Part shown: positions 21,816 to 33,262 of the stretch, piece after piece
Position numbering within the stretch: position 1 is the stretch's first letter
Layout of the letters: each line of letters opens with the position of its first letter
Made by a program: the position numbers and the translations under genes
NCBI GenBank assembly: GCA_029891345.1
Contig: CM056997.1
Location: forward strand, 220,286,172-220,350,171
Direction: 5' to 3'
Source: Dryococelus australis
Taxonomy: Eukaryota > Arthropoda > Insecta > Phasmatodea > Phasmatidae
Length of the DNA: 64,000 nt
The notes under the pieces: generated by a model
Seen by the model: the letters and a program-made list of their open reading frames with translations, nothing else
What the model was told of the DNA's origin: nothing
Database searches by the model: none

Positions 21816-24384
21816 TTAAATCATAATAATAATAATTGATGTGTGCAGCTCAGCGCTAGCCCGTCCACCTTCTTCTAGCACAGCAGTCTACACATCAACA
21901 TAGGAAAGCATTAGGGCCATGCAGTGCCCTGTGTTCATTGTATCAGTACAAGCGCTTCAGAGTGATTAAGTGTATTTGTGTATTTTCCATGGACATTTTA
22001 TTCATGAAAGCATAGTGTTTTTGTTTTGTTAAATTTAAAGTGTCAACCAGTGCAACATCATGTAAGGTACGTAAATTCTGAGCCTTCATTCCATGTCATG
22101 CACACTGTGCACTCCTGTAACCGGCGAGAGTGACTTTGTAGGTGTAATTATTCTGTAGTTTATTTGAATCACTAGTGTGTCACGTAACAAGTCAATGTGC
22201 ATTTTTTTTACATCTGCATGTTGTCATTATTTCAGGGTTAAGTACTGTGGGTTATTGTTTTGAAAATGATCTTTGACAGTTGTGTTGTTTACATTGGAGC
22301 AACGTATGTTTCTTTCATGCACTAAAGTGCAGCGTATTCTGTAGTTTATTTGAATCACTAGTGTGTCACGTAACAAGACAATGTGCATTTTTTTACGTCT
22401 GCATGTTGTCATTATTTCAGGGTTAAGTACTGTGGGTTATTGTTTTGAAAATGATCTTTGACAGTTGTGTTGTTTACATTGCAGCAACATATGTTTCTTT
22501 CATGCACTAAAGTGCAGCGTACCAGGGCCTACCTGTTAGCCAGCATACAGGAGGTGTAATATTAATAATAATAAAGGTAACTGATTTTGTATTGTGTTTG
22601 TTGTTGCCAATGGAAATGTCACGTGCCAATGACATGCCGTTTTGTAAATAAATATTGCTAGTGAGAGGTTACGTGCGTCAAGAGAGCACCACGTGGTTGT
22701 GTTTACATTGAGTGTTGACATTTGACATATTTTTAGGGTTTTTGTAAGTGACATTTGCCAGTGCAAATGTCATGTGTGTTTGTTTGTATATTTATTTCCC
22801 GCTTATTGACATAGGTATACCAATGCCCTGCCATGTTGTGTTAAGGTTTAGTGTATTTTATTTTAAAGTGTATATTTGTGTAGATATGAAGTGTTGTGTT
22901 TGTACGCCAAGGAAGTAACCTTAAATTCAAGTTCAGAGTTACCTATAAGCTTCCTTAACATACGCAATGCATATGTAAATAAACCGACACAGGCAAGTAA
23001 ATATTACAGTATTAGATACTGGCCATGCCAGTACTATGATCTGTTCAGTTTTGACCAGCCAACGCACCCAGCAATATGACTAGCACGTGGCCTGGCAAAC
23101 CTCAAAATGTAAGTAAATATAAGTTAGTGTCTTGTGGTGTTCTTGTATTTTTATTGTGTTCTATCAAGGTTTGAATCAATGTGATGATATTAAGTTTGAT
23201 ACGGGTAGGTTCCCGGGGAGTTTTAGTAGCCAATAAACTCAGGTTATGTAGATCGTGGCAACACAGCCACCGGCAGATATTTTATTTTATATATTTTTGT
23301 GTTTAATGATTTGTTTTATAACTAATACAAGGGTTTTTGTGTTTCACACCCCCTACGTGTTTCATCATCAGTCATTTCATTTTCACAATTGGAAGTTAAA
23401 TGTTGTGTGCAACAAATCACATGACATGTGGTGGGAGACCCAGCCAACCAGCGGGCTCCATGCCAACGTGACTTCAGTAGCATTATAATGGTCTGACAGA
23501 GTGGATGCGCGTGTGACATCCTCCCTGGACTTTGCAACTTTTATTGAATTTTTGCAGTTTTCAATAGTATTGAAACATTTTCTCATTTTCTGTCCGGGGA
23601 GCGAGCCACTCTGCGCCCGGGTCATGCTGTATATGACCGGGCCATAATTTACCGTAACTCCATGAAGGCCTAGTGCTATTTTCCAGTATAAGTGTTCACC
23701 TACTATATCTATAAGAATCATCTTGTAAATGCCTCTGCTGAGGGAATAACGTAAATAAATTGAGTTGTTAAAAAATGCACTATTTTATATAAATGGCTGC
23801 TCTACCGTATGACTACGTAACCTTTAAGGCGTAAGGTGGCTTGTAACACCCTAAAGGCAGCAAGCATGAGCGTTTGGGGGCAGCTCAGATAATCCCCACT
23901 ACACATTGCAAATTGGATATGGTAATTATGACTTCTGTAACAACTGTAACTTTGGAGATGTTGGACATCGAGAAGGCCACTTAAGGCCATTGGCCACATG
24001 AACCAACTGCATCTCGTGCTCTCCACTGAGGGAGCTGGCGCCAGCCCGGAAGAACGACTGTAAAGTTATATCTATCTACCTAACCCTACTCCTCGATGGT
24101 CCAGTCTAAATCCATGAGAGATAAAATGGCTGGCCTGTCAATGTAGCTTTCACATGTAACCACATTGACAGATGTCATAACAATAATTATTTTATTTTCT
24201 TCTTCATTTATTCACATATTCATAGTGCCCTAAAACGGCTATAGACCTTGGTTGAGGTACACTTATACATAAAACAGCACAAAGATTACATCAAAAATGA
24301 CATAAACACAGACAAAGATTTTACATATACCACCATCATATATGCAATACGAACACAAACGTGTACAAAAAAATGGACAAAAAA
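21816..24384. other. Intronic stretch with a 186-bp duplication; LTR-like patch near its end
   Basis: No gene recognised. A 186-bp tandem duplication lies at 22150-22519. Around 23230-23740 composition rises but no family is evident. 23900-24060 resembles 55560-55690 (shared GAAGGCCAC...GGCC...CTCGTGCTCTC...TGGCGCC words) and could be an LTR end. A short frame near 22885 begins MKCCVCTPRK and then stops; not enough for a call. Confidence 0.4.
22150..22519. repeat. 186-bp tandem duplication
   Basis: Copy 1 at 22150-22335 and copy 2 at 22336-22519. Both start ATTCTGTAGTTTATTTGAAT and end CATGCACTAAAGTGCAGCG. They differ by a few substitutions (ACATCT/ACGTCT, GGAGCAACG/GCAGCAACA) and the length of a T-run, so the duplication is older than the 40-bp one at 14688. 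Confidence 0.95.
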
Positions 24385-24870
24385 AAGAGACATTGATACG
24401 CCCTTATCCAAGGGGGCATCAAAGGGGCTCTAGAAACAAGCATGAAATTAACTTCAAAATTCAGCAAAGTCAAAAACATTTTTAGCAGAGAACTGTACAC
24501 CAAGATGTTCCGGCAAAAATACATAGCACACAAGAGTTATTATGGAAAATTTTGTAACTTATTTACAATCTTTGTTGTTTTCATATTGGAGCAATTCAAC
24601 ATAAATTTGTCATTAAAACACTCATAACTTTATACCTTGAAAAACATTCTTGGAAACATTTAATAATAATACCCATAAAATATACAATTGCACCATAAAA
24701 GTTTTCTTTAATTTGGAAATCTCTGAATAAAGATATTCTGGAACTCTCATTAATTTTCCTAGACATTCATTAAACATGCTCTTTTCTTTGGTCACAAACC
24801 TAACTGCATTTTCACAATCAACATTAAGTTTAAAATCCGTAACATTTCCATATGGCACAATCTGAATGTT
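24385..24870 (-). repeat. Dispersed AT-rich repeat, copy 2
   Basis: Second member of the family at 15125-15700, in the same orientation. On the minus strand a 78-codon open frame (24622-24858) includes CENAVRFVTKEKSMFNECLG, alignable with the peptide of copy 1 (VRAVKLCDQRQLSFMNVQEK). The coordinates where similarity stops are approximate. Family unknown. Confidence 0.6.
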
Positions 24871-25457
24871 TCTTTTAAAATGTTCTACGTTTGTTATTTC
24901 CTACATAACAGAAATCTAAAAATGCCAATGACCCACATTTAAAATATTTATCCCCTCACATGTTCCATTTTGCGTGGCATGCCGCTGTGATGTCAGCTCT
25001 CCAGAGCTATCACATGGCTGTTCTATTCATAATTTTGTCCATGTAACACAAACTTAAATACTGAACTAGCAGTGTCACACATTCATGATATTTGTGGTCC
25101 TAGGTTTTGAATTGAAGACGACCACGAATTGTAGACCACCCCTTATTTTTTCAATTCATTTTCTCTCAAAAAAAATCTAGTCTTCCTTTAGGGTATATAC
25201 AGTACATGGTAAAAAAAAAAACAATTTTTTTTGCAGATCAGTAGAAAACATTTCTTTTTTATCTGCCTGTTACCTATCTTGTAAAAATGTATGTATTTAT
25301 TAACTAAAAAAAATATAATTGGTGCCATGTATACTTGTGAACAAAACACTTTGAATTGATATTCAATTCAATATTCTATTCCAATTTGCGAATATTTTAC
25401 AAATTTGCTTCGAAATGAAATATCCAGCTTCGCCCTTCCTTAAGATAACACACTTGC
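24871..25457. other. AT-rich intronic sequence, nothing recognised
   Basis: Poly-A and poly-T runs and no recognisable coding or element sequence. Confidence 0.5.
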
Positions 25458-26625
25458 AATTAGGCTACCGCCTGGTGGCGAGCTCTCTCACCACTCTTCT
25501 ACCTGACCAAACTCCTCTTCCATGTCCTTCCTGAACTTTCCAACATCCGTCACAGATACTAATTCCTCCCGCAACACATTCCACTCCCTTAAACTTCACG
25601 AGCGTAGAATGATTACCCCACTCCGTTCTCCTCCACACCCTCTGGAAGTTTCTCACTGTGGTTTCCTTTCTCTCTAAACAACCCCTTACTTAGCTGGCAG
25701 CATAACATTCCCTACTCTCCCTCTTCATTCACCATCCTGTACATCCTGACCAGCTTTTGAACTTTCCTCCTGTCCTTCAATGAGCTCCACCCCATTTCTT
25801 TCATCATCACTGATGGCCTGTAGTTCCCTTCATCCTCACCATCCTGCCCTCTGCCTTCTCCACCTACCCTTCACCCATCTTGCTGCCCTTTTTTGCATCT
25901 TCTCCAGTTCTCGCACCTCAACCTCCAAGTACAGGTCCCATCATACTGCTACAGCACATTATATCATCAGCCATACCATTGTGCCTCACAGATGACTTTC
26001 AGCACCCTTCCCAACATACCTTCTTCCCTTTGCAACCACCCTCTCTACCTGTTTTTTCCATCTGAGCTCTCCCTGCAATACAATCCCTAGATACTTATAT
26101 TCTGCTGCTTCTTCTATTTCTTGCCCCTCCCACACATTCTTCCTTGAAAACCTATCTATCTTAGTTTTTCTTACATTTATATTCATTTTGTTCTCCATGG
26201 TCCACAACCATATCCTGTCAATGTCTGCCTGCAAGTTTCCCCCCTCCGACTACTGCATACAAAACACAATTCTGCAAAGAATCTTATTTTTCCCGTAATT
26301 TCCAAACCCATGTTATTTACCATAGTGGTAAATAGAGAACCCAGCACGCTTCCCTGCGGCACCCCTGACGTAACCTCCCCTTCCTCCGATATTGCCCCCC
26401 TCACTTTCGTCCTGTCTTTGCCCTCTGAGGAAGTCCTCAATCCATTCCACTCCCTTCTTGTGCGGTATCAGTTCATCTACTTTCTCCACCAAAGTACCCT
26501 GAGGCACCTTATCAAATGCCTTCTCAAAATATATGAAACAGGCATCCACCTGCTTCCCCTCATCAACTCCCTGTACCAGATCCTCTAACAGCAGAGTCAT
26601 TTTATTTGAATAAGGGATATAAATG
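25458..26625 (-). pseudogene. CR1/L2-like LINE fragment, RT to 3' end (copy 1)
   Basis: 5'-truncated non-LTR retrotransposon on the minus strand. RT blocks: VDACFIYFEKAFDKVPQGTL (about 26545-26485), VEWIEDFLRGQRQ, EGEVTSGVPQGSVLG (about 26385-26340), then the position of the catalytic FADD box, read here as FFAELCF (about 26285), where the aspartates have been lost by a small change. The thumb/C-terminal block follows: QADIDRIWLWTMENKMNINV (26231-26170) and AAEYKYLGIVLQGELRWKKQ (about 26106-26050). The 3' terminal region ends with the complement of CAATTAGGCTACCGCCTGGT at 25458, shared with a second copy at 26828. Higher GC than the surrounding intron. Which LINE clade exactly is uncertain. 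Confidence 0.85.
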
Positions 26626-26827
26626 TATGATCTGTGTAGAATTGTAATTTAAAATCCTATTGATATGGGTGCCATTTGTGTTGTTTCTCTGTATGTTCTG
26701 TTACAGTATACTTATACCTGTTGGAGAGAATTTGTGTCTTTGTTAATTTATGGTGTGATAAAAGGGTCTTGAGCACGCTATGATAAATGGTCAATAGTAT
26801 TAACTCTGCTTTTTTTTTATACTCACA
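26626..26827. other. Spacer between two LINE fragments
   Basis: AT-rich, no feature except a T8 run near 26812 which on the minus strand is the A-tail of the second LINE copy. Confidence 0.5.
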
Positions 26828-27235
26828 ATTAGGCTACCGCCTGGTGGCGAGCTCTCTCATGTCTCCCTTACCCAACCATCCTCTTCCACTCCCTTCGTGA
26901 ACAATCCAACACCCTTACTGATACCAATTCCTCCCTCAACACATTCCCTTCCCTCACAACCATGGACTGCTTACCCCATTCCGTTCCCCTCCACACCCTC
27001 TGAAGCTTCTCACTGTGGTTTCCTCTTCATCCAAAAACCCACTTACTTAGCTGGCAGCATAGCCCTCCCCATCCTCCCTCTTCATTTACAACCCTGTACA
27101 TCCTGACAATCAGTTCAACTTTCCTCCTGTCCTTCAATAAACTCCACCCCATTTCTTTCATCATCACTGATGGCCTGTAGTTCCCTTCATCCTCATCATC
27201 CTGCCCCTGCCTTCTCCAATCTTGCTGCTATCAGC
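26828..27235 (-). mobile_element. CR1/L2-like LINE 3' fragment (copy 2)
   Basis: Only the last 400 bp or so of the same LINE family, again on the minus strand. Its 3' end repeats AATTAGGCTACCGCCTGGTG and AGCTCTCTCA seen at 25460, followed on the minus strand by an A-rich tail (TATAAAAAAAAG). Similarity to copy 1 continues through CCACACCCTCTG, TTAGCTGGCAGCATA and CACTGATGGCCTGTAGTTCC and stops near 27235. The severe 5' truncation and tail are normal products of target-primed reverse transcription. Confidence 0.85.
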
Positions 27236-27795
27236 ATCCTTTTGGGCTACTTAGCAATGACACAGAGGATATTATTGATTGTCGTATGTGCAAGACTTCT
27301 CTTTCACACTATAGCTCAGGTCAGACATACAAATATAATTACTTACCACAAATACATTCAAATTAAACAACTATTCCTTTAACATATTTAACAAAATTAA
27401 AAATTTTAATTACCTATGTATAATGGTATGAATCTTATATCAGTGATGAAAAAATGTGTAAACAGTGATAAATATTTCTCTCTAATAAACAGTTCGTCAC
27501 GTGACCAGCTTAGGAGAACTAACCAAGCTGCTTGTTCCATGCAGCTTGCGATCAAAAAACGGGGCATGTTCTATATCCTGATCCTGTATACGATCTGCCT
27601 TGCCCGAGAAATGATCATATGAAATTCAATGTAAGGTCTACATCTTGCAAGGATGGTACATTAATCTTGTTTCACATAAAAGCTGCTTTAGAATGTCACT
27701 CTTTTAGAAAACAACAAAAGGATCTGCCTACTTTTAATGGTACTTTTGGAAATTGTTAAGAATAGGGGCATTTCTGAAAAGAAAAAAAAAAAAAA
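27236..27795. other. No feature recognised
   Basis: Intronic sequence without motifs. Two overlapping plus frames at 27416-27759 are unremarkable. Confidence 0.45.
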
Positions 27796-28233
27796 TTATA
27801 AATCTTGAAGGGTAGTATAATTCCACTTTACTAACTACACAAAACACAAATTTACTAGGGGCATTAACATTTGACCAATAGAAACCCCAAAAACAATAGT
27901 GGGGAGGGCTATGAAGATCAGGGAAATTGTGGGGTAAAATGGGTGAAAAATATGTAAATAATACAAGCTACAAATACGATAGTGGGGAGGAATATGAAGA
28001 TCAGGAAAATTAGGGGTAAAAAAAATACAAAATATGTACATTTTCATTATAAACTTTGACCCCTCAATTTTTCTCCAGTTCATAGCCTCTCCACCATTGT
28101 ATTTCTAAATTGTATTGGTAACATTGTCAATTTAGGTAATGTTCAGTTCAATTTTTTTTGCAATTAAACATGTTTTCATGAGACAATATTACAGTAATAT
28201 CACAAATTGTAGAAAAATATGTTAAATTGCAAA

Positions 28234-28264
<31 letters not shown>

Positions 28265-28662
28265 AAATGCTAGGGGGCTATGCTTGAAAATCATTTGTGG
28301 GGAAACTTGAAGCTTTGCTGATGCGTGAAACTTTGCGTCACCACTTTACAAAATTGCTGGCACGACTTGAATCACTGTTTTGGGGATTGACTCCTCTGCT
28401 GACACTGAGACTCTGGCTCGGTGCGTAATGTATGGCTACACTTGTACAGTATTTTTCCAATTCAACATATTTTTATCAACAAATATTAAAATATGTATGT
28501 ATGTTTCACTCCTTTTACCCCACAATTTCCCTGATCTTCATAACCCTCCCCACTATCGTTTTTGGAGTTTCTATTGGTCAAATGTTGATGTACCTAGTAA
28601 ATTTGTGTTCTATGTAATTAGTGGAGTGAAATTATACCACTTTCCGAGATTTTATTTTCCAA
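27796..28662. mobile_element. Foldback-type element with long inverted arms
   Basis: The left arm (about 27796-27962) and right arm (about 28492-28662) are imperfect inverted repeats of some 160 bp. Landmarks: left GTAGTATAATTCCACTTTAC and ACACAAATTTACTAG, right (complement) GTGGTATAATTTCACTCCAC and ACACAAATTTACTAG; also left TTTGACCAATAGAAACCCC, right complement TTTGACCAATAGAAACTCC. The left arm contains an internal repeat: AATAGTGGGGAGGGCTATGA (27894) recurs as GATAGTGGGGAGGAATATGA (27978). The centre carries a CA microsatellite and no coding sequence. A nonautonomous DNA transposon or a large palindrome; target duplication not identified. Confidence 0.8.
28233..28256. repeat. (CA)n microsatellite
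   Basis: About twelve uninterrupted AC/CA dinucleotides in the centre of the foldback element. Confidence 0.95.
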
Positions 28663-29673
28663 AAAACTAACTTAATTTAGTTAATACTCAATCTCTTGCC
28701 ATTCATACGGCGTATATGAATATACACACCACAAAATCGGTCCATTTGACCATACTACACACACAAATCACCACAAATATATTATAATTTAGCCAACCTT
28801 TTCCCTTGCTATAATAGCACAGAAACCCTCTTAATTTCACACAATTATTACATTTAACACTTCAAACAATATGAATTACACTAAAACACACGTTTAATCA
28901 GTTGTAAAACCGAAAGCTCCGACAGGACCGGTGCAAACCAACATCCTGTAATTTCCCACAGTCCACCTGATGCCAACCAACATAGACATGTAGTGTATTG
29001 AAAATAGCATGGAGGTATGCATAGCCTCCGAATATAAACACAGTCTCTGAACGAGGCTGTGATTCATCTACATTTATTCTACTAGTAATATGTTTTACCT
29101 TTCATCAATATAGACCAGGTAAGCCTCGAGTAATTCACCAGAATTAAATAATGTCCCGACACTGCTCCATATCTGTATAACCTTTGTGCCACGCTATAAA
29201 TATACCATGTAAATGACGTTTTACGCATTAAATATTCATTGCAAACTGTATTCTTACATGTAAAACAATTCAGTGATCATATAAATATTGTCTAAATAGA
29301 TTATACGTATTTTATATAATAAATACAGCAATCTTGATCACCTTCCTCCCTTCCACATTTTATTTTTTTTTATAGAAAACTACTTGAAGCCCCTCCAAAA
29401 TTCCTAGTAATTATGATTACTAATAATCATATCTAACATATTCAGGTATAATTTTTCCAATTTTTGAAAAAGCCACTATTCTTAAGAATTGCCCAAATGT
29501 GTGAAGAAATGGTATTTCCAGCTGACTGCTGACATGTCAAACCAAAATGTAAGCAATAGTACCTAAATGCAAATTAAACATCAATGTTTCAGTGCAATTG
29601 TATAGCATTCGGAACACACTCCTTCCCACAAATACCTTACCAGAACTTACAGAAAGTGTGAAAGGAAACTGAC
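28663..29673. other. 5' end of intron 2, nothing recognised
   Basis: AT-rich sequence next to exon 2. No element or coding motif noticed; the only certain signal is the splice donor of exon 2 at its right border. Confidence 0.5.
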
Positions 29674-29812
29674 CTGTGCAACTTGTAAATGTACAGAATG
29701 ACTGCTGTAAGGTAGAGCAGGAAGACTATGACAAGAGGCAGCAAAAATGTGATCAGCAATGGAGATAGAAGCCACACCAGCCATTGGGAACAGTTCACTT
29801 CGGTCAGGCCAA
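29674..29812 (-). CDS. TMEM68: TMEM68-like acyltransferase, exon 2 (membrane anchor)
   Basis: Coding exon of 139 nt on the minus strand. The acceptor is a pyrimidine tract ending TTGTTATAG (29813-29821); the donor is CAG|GTCAGT at 29674/29673. It encodes GLTEVNCSQWLVWLLSP followed by a strongly hydrophobic stretch LLITFLLPLVIVFLLYLTAV and ILYIYKLH, i.e. the one or two closely spaced membrane segments that anchor TMEM68 in the ER; the human protein has the equivalent ...NYLLWVFTPL..., LLYLT and IYK blocks here. The junction with exon 1 makes a valine codon (G|TT) and the 3' end leaves AG, completed to arginine by exon 3. The hydrophobic core and charged K-L-H-R end fit an anchor followed by a cytosolic catalytic domain. 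Sequence is undamaged. Confidence 0.92.
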
Positions 29813-29880
29813 CTATAACAACAATTTGTGAAAATATCATGTAAAAAGTAAAGTAATTAACAGGACTCTACACAGGAAAT

Positions 29881-29990
29881 AAAGACTATGTCTGCAAAAG
29901 ACCAAAACCATTTACTTATATAAAAACTTGTCATAAAAGACTATCTCTGCAAAAGACCAAAACCATTTACTTATATAAAAATTTGATATA
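29881..29990. repeat. 55-bp tandem duplication in intron 1
   Basis: Copies 29881-29935 and 29936-29990, both containing CTGCAAAAGACCAAAACCAT and ATTTACTTATATAAAAA, differing at a few positions. It lies in the short 242-bp intron (29813-30054) between exons 1 and 2, so it lengthened that intron by about a quarter. Confidence 0.93.
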
Positions 29991-30054
29991 TATTTCTTCA
30001 GTCTTTTATTAATAAGGAAATTACTAACTGCTATGTAAAAATAATACTCCTTAC

Positions 30055-30152
30055 CGAAAATGTTTTTGATGCACGTCAATATATCACTGATAAATTCTAG
30101 CATTTTACATGCAGTTACCTCTTTGAAACACCTGCTTAGTTGGAAATTGAAA
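30055..30152 (-). CDS. TMEM68: TMEM68-like acyltransferase, first coding exon
   Basis: Exon on the minus strand with start codon at 30103-30101. Its acceptor is a near-perfect tract of fourteen Ts then GTTTTCAG (ending 30153), so 30104-30152 is 5' untranslated and another exon lies upstream. The coding part MLEFISDILTCIKNIF (30103-30056) plus one base is followed by the donor G|GTAAGG at 30055/30054. The ATG is chosen because it is the only one in frame; translation upstream is open to the acceptor but the proposed upstream exon contributes a TAA in that frame. The amphipathic start followed by the exon 2 anchor matches the layout of insect and vertebrate TMEM68. The splice phase (1) agrees with exon 2. 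Confidence 0.82.
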
Positions 30153-30787
<635 letters not shown>

Positions 30788-31000
30788 CTGAGAGTGTTCA
30801 CTTAAAACTCTGATGCATGCCGCATACCCCCTTTCATAGTCCATTTGCTCGCCGAACTGAGTTCCAACAGCGCAGTACATGTGCACACTCTATGACACCT
30901 GGTGACGAGAGTGCGACTGTAGTGCACCTGGAACGCCAAGCAAAGTGTAGTGTAAAACCAAAGCAACCTCAGTGCAACCTACCCCCAGAATCACTGGGCA
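30788..31000 (-). promoter_or_regulatory. Candidate 5' untranslated exon and promoter side of the TMEM68-like gene
   Basis: On the minus strand CTCTCAG|GTGAGA gives a consensus donor at 30788/30787, and the sequence upstream (30788 to roughly 31000-31300) is much richer in GC and CpG than the intron, with GCCGCC and CACGTG words near 31180-31225. In the frame of the first coding exon it has a TAA, fitting a noncoding exon. The start site is not identifiable by eye; open plus-strand frames at 30817-31074 look incidental. Inference only. Confidence 0.35.
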
Positions 31001-31929
31001 AACGGCCACGTGTACCGCAGGCTCAAGCAGTGGCATGTAGTGAGTTCTTTTACAGGATAAGTAAATTCTACTAACGAACACAACTTCCGGCTTTGCTAAC
31101 CCTCCACATGTATTTACTGTTTTATAATAGGTAACATTATGATGTGGACTGCATCACCCAACCTTAAGCCCGTTCACCATGCCGCCATCTGAGGGCCGCC
31201 ACAGCCATTCTGTACCACGTGGGGGCGTTGTAGCCGAAGCCACCATTCCGCATGTGTGCACGAATGCATATGGTGCGAGGTAGTTCAGTGTGAAGTATTG
31301 TGTTTATTTTGTTTTGTACAGGGTAATCGTTGTGAGTGCAAATTCAGTGAGTGTTTTATGATATCGCCTGTGCGATACGGCAAACGTGCCACCATTTGGT
31401 TTTGTAGTGATTTTGTTTGCAGTGATATGTTTTATTTTTAGGGTATTATTGTTATTGTTATTATTAAATTCAGTGAGTATGTTGTCATGATATTGCCAGT
31501 GCAATACAGCGCACATCTAGTGGCATGCAAACAAGGGGGGCGAGAGGGGCGACCGCGCCCACGGAAGTTAGACTGGGAGGGACCATGGATGTCTCATACC
31601 CTCACCCCCTCACCATTTCGTGGGAATGAAAACATGGGAATGAAAAGTTTTGGGGCAGTTAAATATTATTTTCCAAAGCATCTTTACTACGTTATGTTCC
31701 TTTTAACTGGTATTGCTGCATTGGCAATGCACCCATAAAGACAGAATACAGGTTTTACAGTGCAAGAATAAAGACGTGATTAGTAATGTCAAAGATTATC
31801 ATATACACAGAGAATTGGGATGCATACACAGGCAAGTGAGGTATCTGGTAGAAAATTAGGAAAAAGTCTAAACTGTAATATTTGTTTGCTTAAATGAAAA
31901 TGTGTGTGCTGTATTTTTTTAAAAACACT
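31001..31929. other. Promoter-side intergenic sequence, diverged direct repeat
   Basis: GC-richer stretch without a recognised gene. 31338-31385 and 31467-31513 share AAATTCAGTGAGT, ATGATAT, GCC and GTGC.ATAC words, a diverged direct repeat about 128 bp apart. Ends at the LTR of gypsy element A. Confidence 0.4.
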
Positions 31930-33242
31930 ACTGATGTAAGTTGCGTCCCCCAAACCTACTTGCCTGCCATCACCAGTGGCCGCTGAAGCCAGTGGTCGCT
32001 GAAGGGAGCCGCATTCTACAGACACTCTTGTGCACAAGTTAAGAAGTGTTCTGCATCGGTTGCATGGAGACTGCTATTCAACAAGCATGGTGAACAGTGG
32101 TCACCTAAGCGCCCATAAAGAGGGCGCAAGGTGTAGAGTAAAGTAGTGCAAGTACAGTGCAAACACGTGCGCCCGAGCATATGTGCTCTGAAAGTAGAAC
32201 CGGTGAAATCAGAGTTATATTAATTAGCAGGTAATTACAAGATGCTCAAGAACAGATGTCCACCCAACAAGTCTGCATGGAGCCCTAGCATAATTTAAGT
32301 GCCCTTGTGGCCTAAGCGTATGTGTTATCATTTTTCTATTATTTCCATTTTTCATGTGTATCACCCGTATTTCACTCTACACAGTGACGTATGCTTAGTA
32401 AAGAGTTTCTGTAGTTTCTGTAATTGATTATGCAACAGTTATTTGTTTTAAAGAAACTTGTGTATGTTTCTGCAGGATTTGTGCATGTAGGAAAATTGTT
32501 CGTGTGGCTCGCTGGCCCATCCAAACTGACTCGCGCCCCACAGGGAAAAAGTTAGTCATACGATTGTGTCTCGAGGAGCTGGATGTGCTGACCGACAGGG
32601 GTCATGTGCACAGACTTGGGCAGCACATCAAACTTCGAACCAGTCATTTTAACGTGCAATAGAATGTAGCTTACTAGAACCTCGTGTATTTTCGCTGCCC
32701 AAGATTATCCACTACTCCCTTACTACAGAATATTATTGCCAGCGAAGGCTTTTGTTTTCACATAATAATTTGTGGTCATGTGCCTGGAGGAACAGTTCAA
32801 TAAAACCCATTGAAACTATGTGTCGACTATGTGTATTCATTCGGGTTGCCTATGGGCTATAAGGCGTAGGCCCCCATCTTTCCTGCTTTTTATTGAGTGT
32901 ACTATGCAAGTGTTTGGAATGTATTACAGAGTGTTTTTTCTCATGTTACTAAATATGGGTGTGGTGAGTCACACTGAGACCTTGCTGCTTAGAAAGCATA
33001 GTATAGGTGAAGTATTTTCTTTAATTCTGATGGACGGAGCACCGGGAGGATGCCGTCCATTGGCTATCGGCACACGACTCGGAGAAGAGGAGTCTGCTCT
33101 ACTACAACTAGTTGGTATTGCCCCTGCAATACCTGGCGCCCACAACCTGTCAGCAAATGGTTTGGTGACAAACCACGGTACATTACCTACCCCAAATCCC
33201 AACCTTAAAAGTACACCAGTTTTCACCACCAACCTACCATCA
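31930..33242 (+). repeat. Element A 5' LTR
   Basis: Defined by similarity to the inverted LTR at 40489-41840 over its whole length and to 39182-39604 over its last 422 bp. Landmarks: TCTGAAAGTAGAACC (about 32189), AATAAAACCCATTGAAACTA (32799-32818), TGTCGACTATG (32821), ends CTACCATCA at 33242 just before the primer binding site. The left limit is approximate. A frame of 152 codons at 32820-33278 and a reverse one are LTR by-products, not genes. Confidence 0.8.
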
Positions 33243-33244
33243 AA

Positions 33245-33262
33245 TGGCGCCCAGTGTGGGGC
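33245..33262 (+). promoter_or_regulatory. Primer binding site of element A (lysine tRNA type)
   Basis: TGGCGCCCAGTGTGGGGC begins two bases after the LTR. It differs at two positions from TGGCGCCCAACGTGGGGC, the known complement of the 3' end of a lysine tRNA, where minus-strand DNA synthesis is primed in many retroelements. Confidence 0.8.

Larger units (their letters stand above)
13137..29673 (-). other. TMEM68: Intron 2 of the TMEM68-like gene (about 16.5 kb)
   Basis: Bounded by the donor GTCAGT after exon 2 (29673 downward) and the acceptor TAG before exon 3 (ending 13137). The interior is AT-rich and consists largely of transposon fragments: a jockey-like LINE, two CR1-like LINE pieces, two copies of an unnamed repeat, a foldback element and several tandem duplications. 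No exon with matching TMEM68 sequence was found inside, and exon phases join without one. Confidence 0.8.

Noticed and set aside
22876-23079. THAP-like start (MKCCVCTP near 22885)
   Set aside because: Stops after ten codons and lacks the later THAP residues in any frame.
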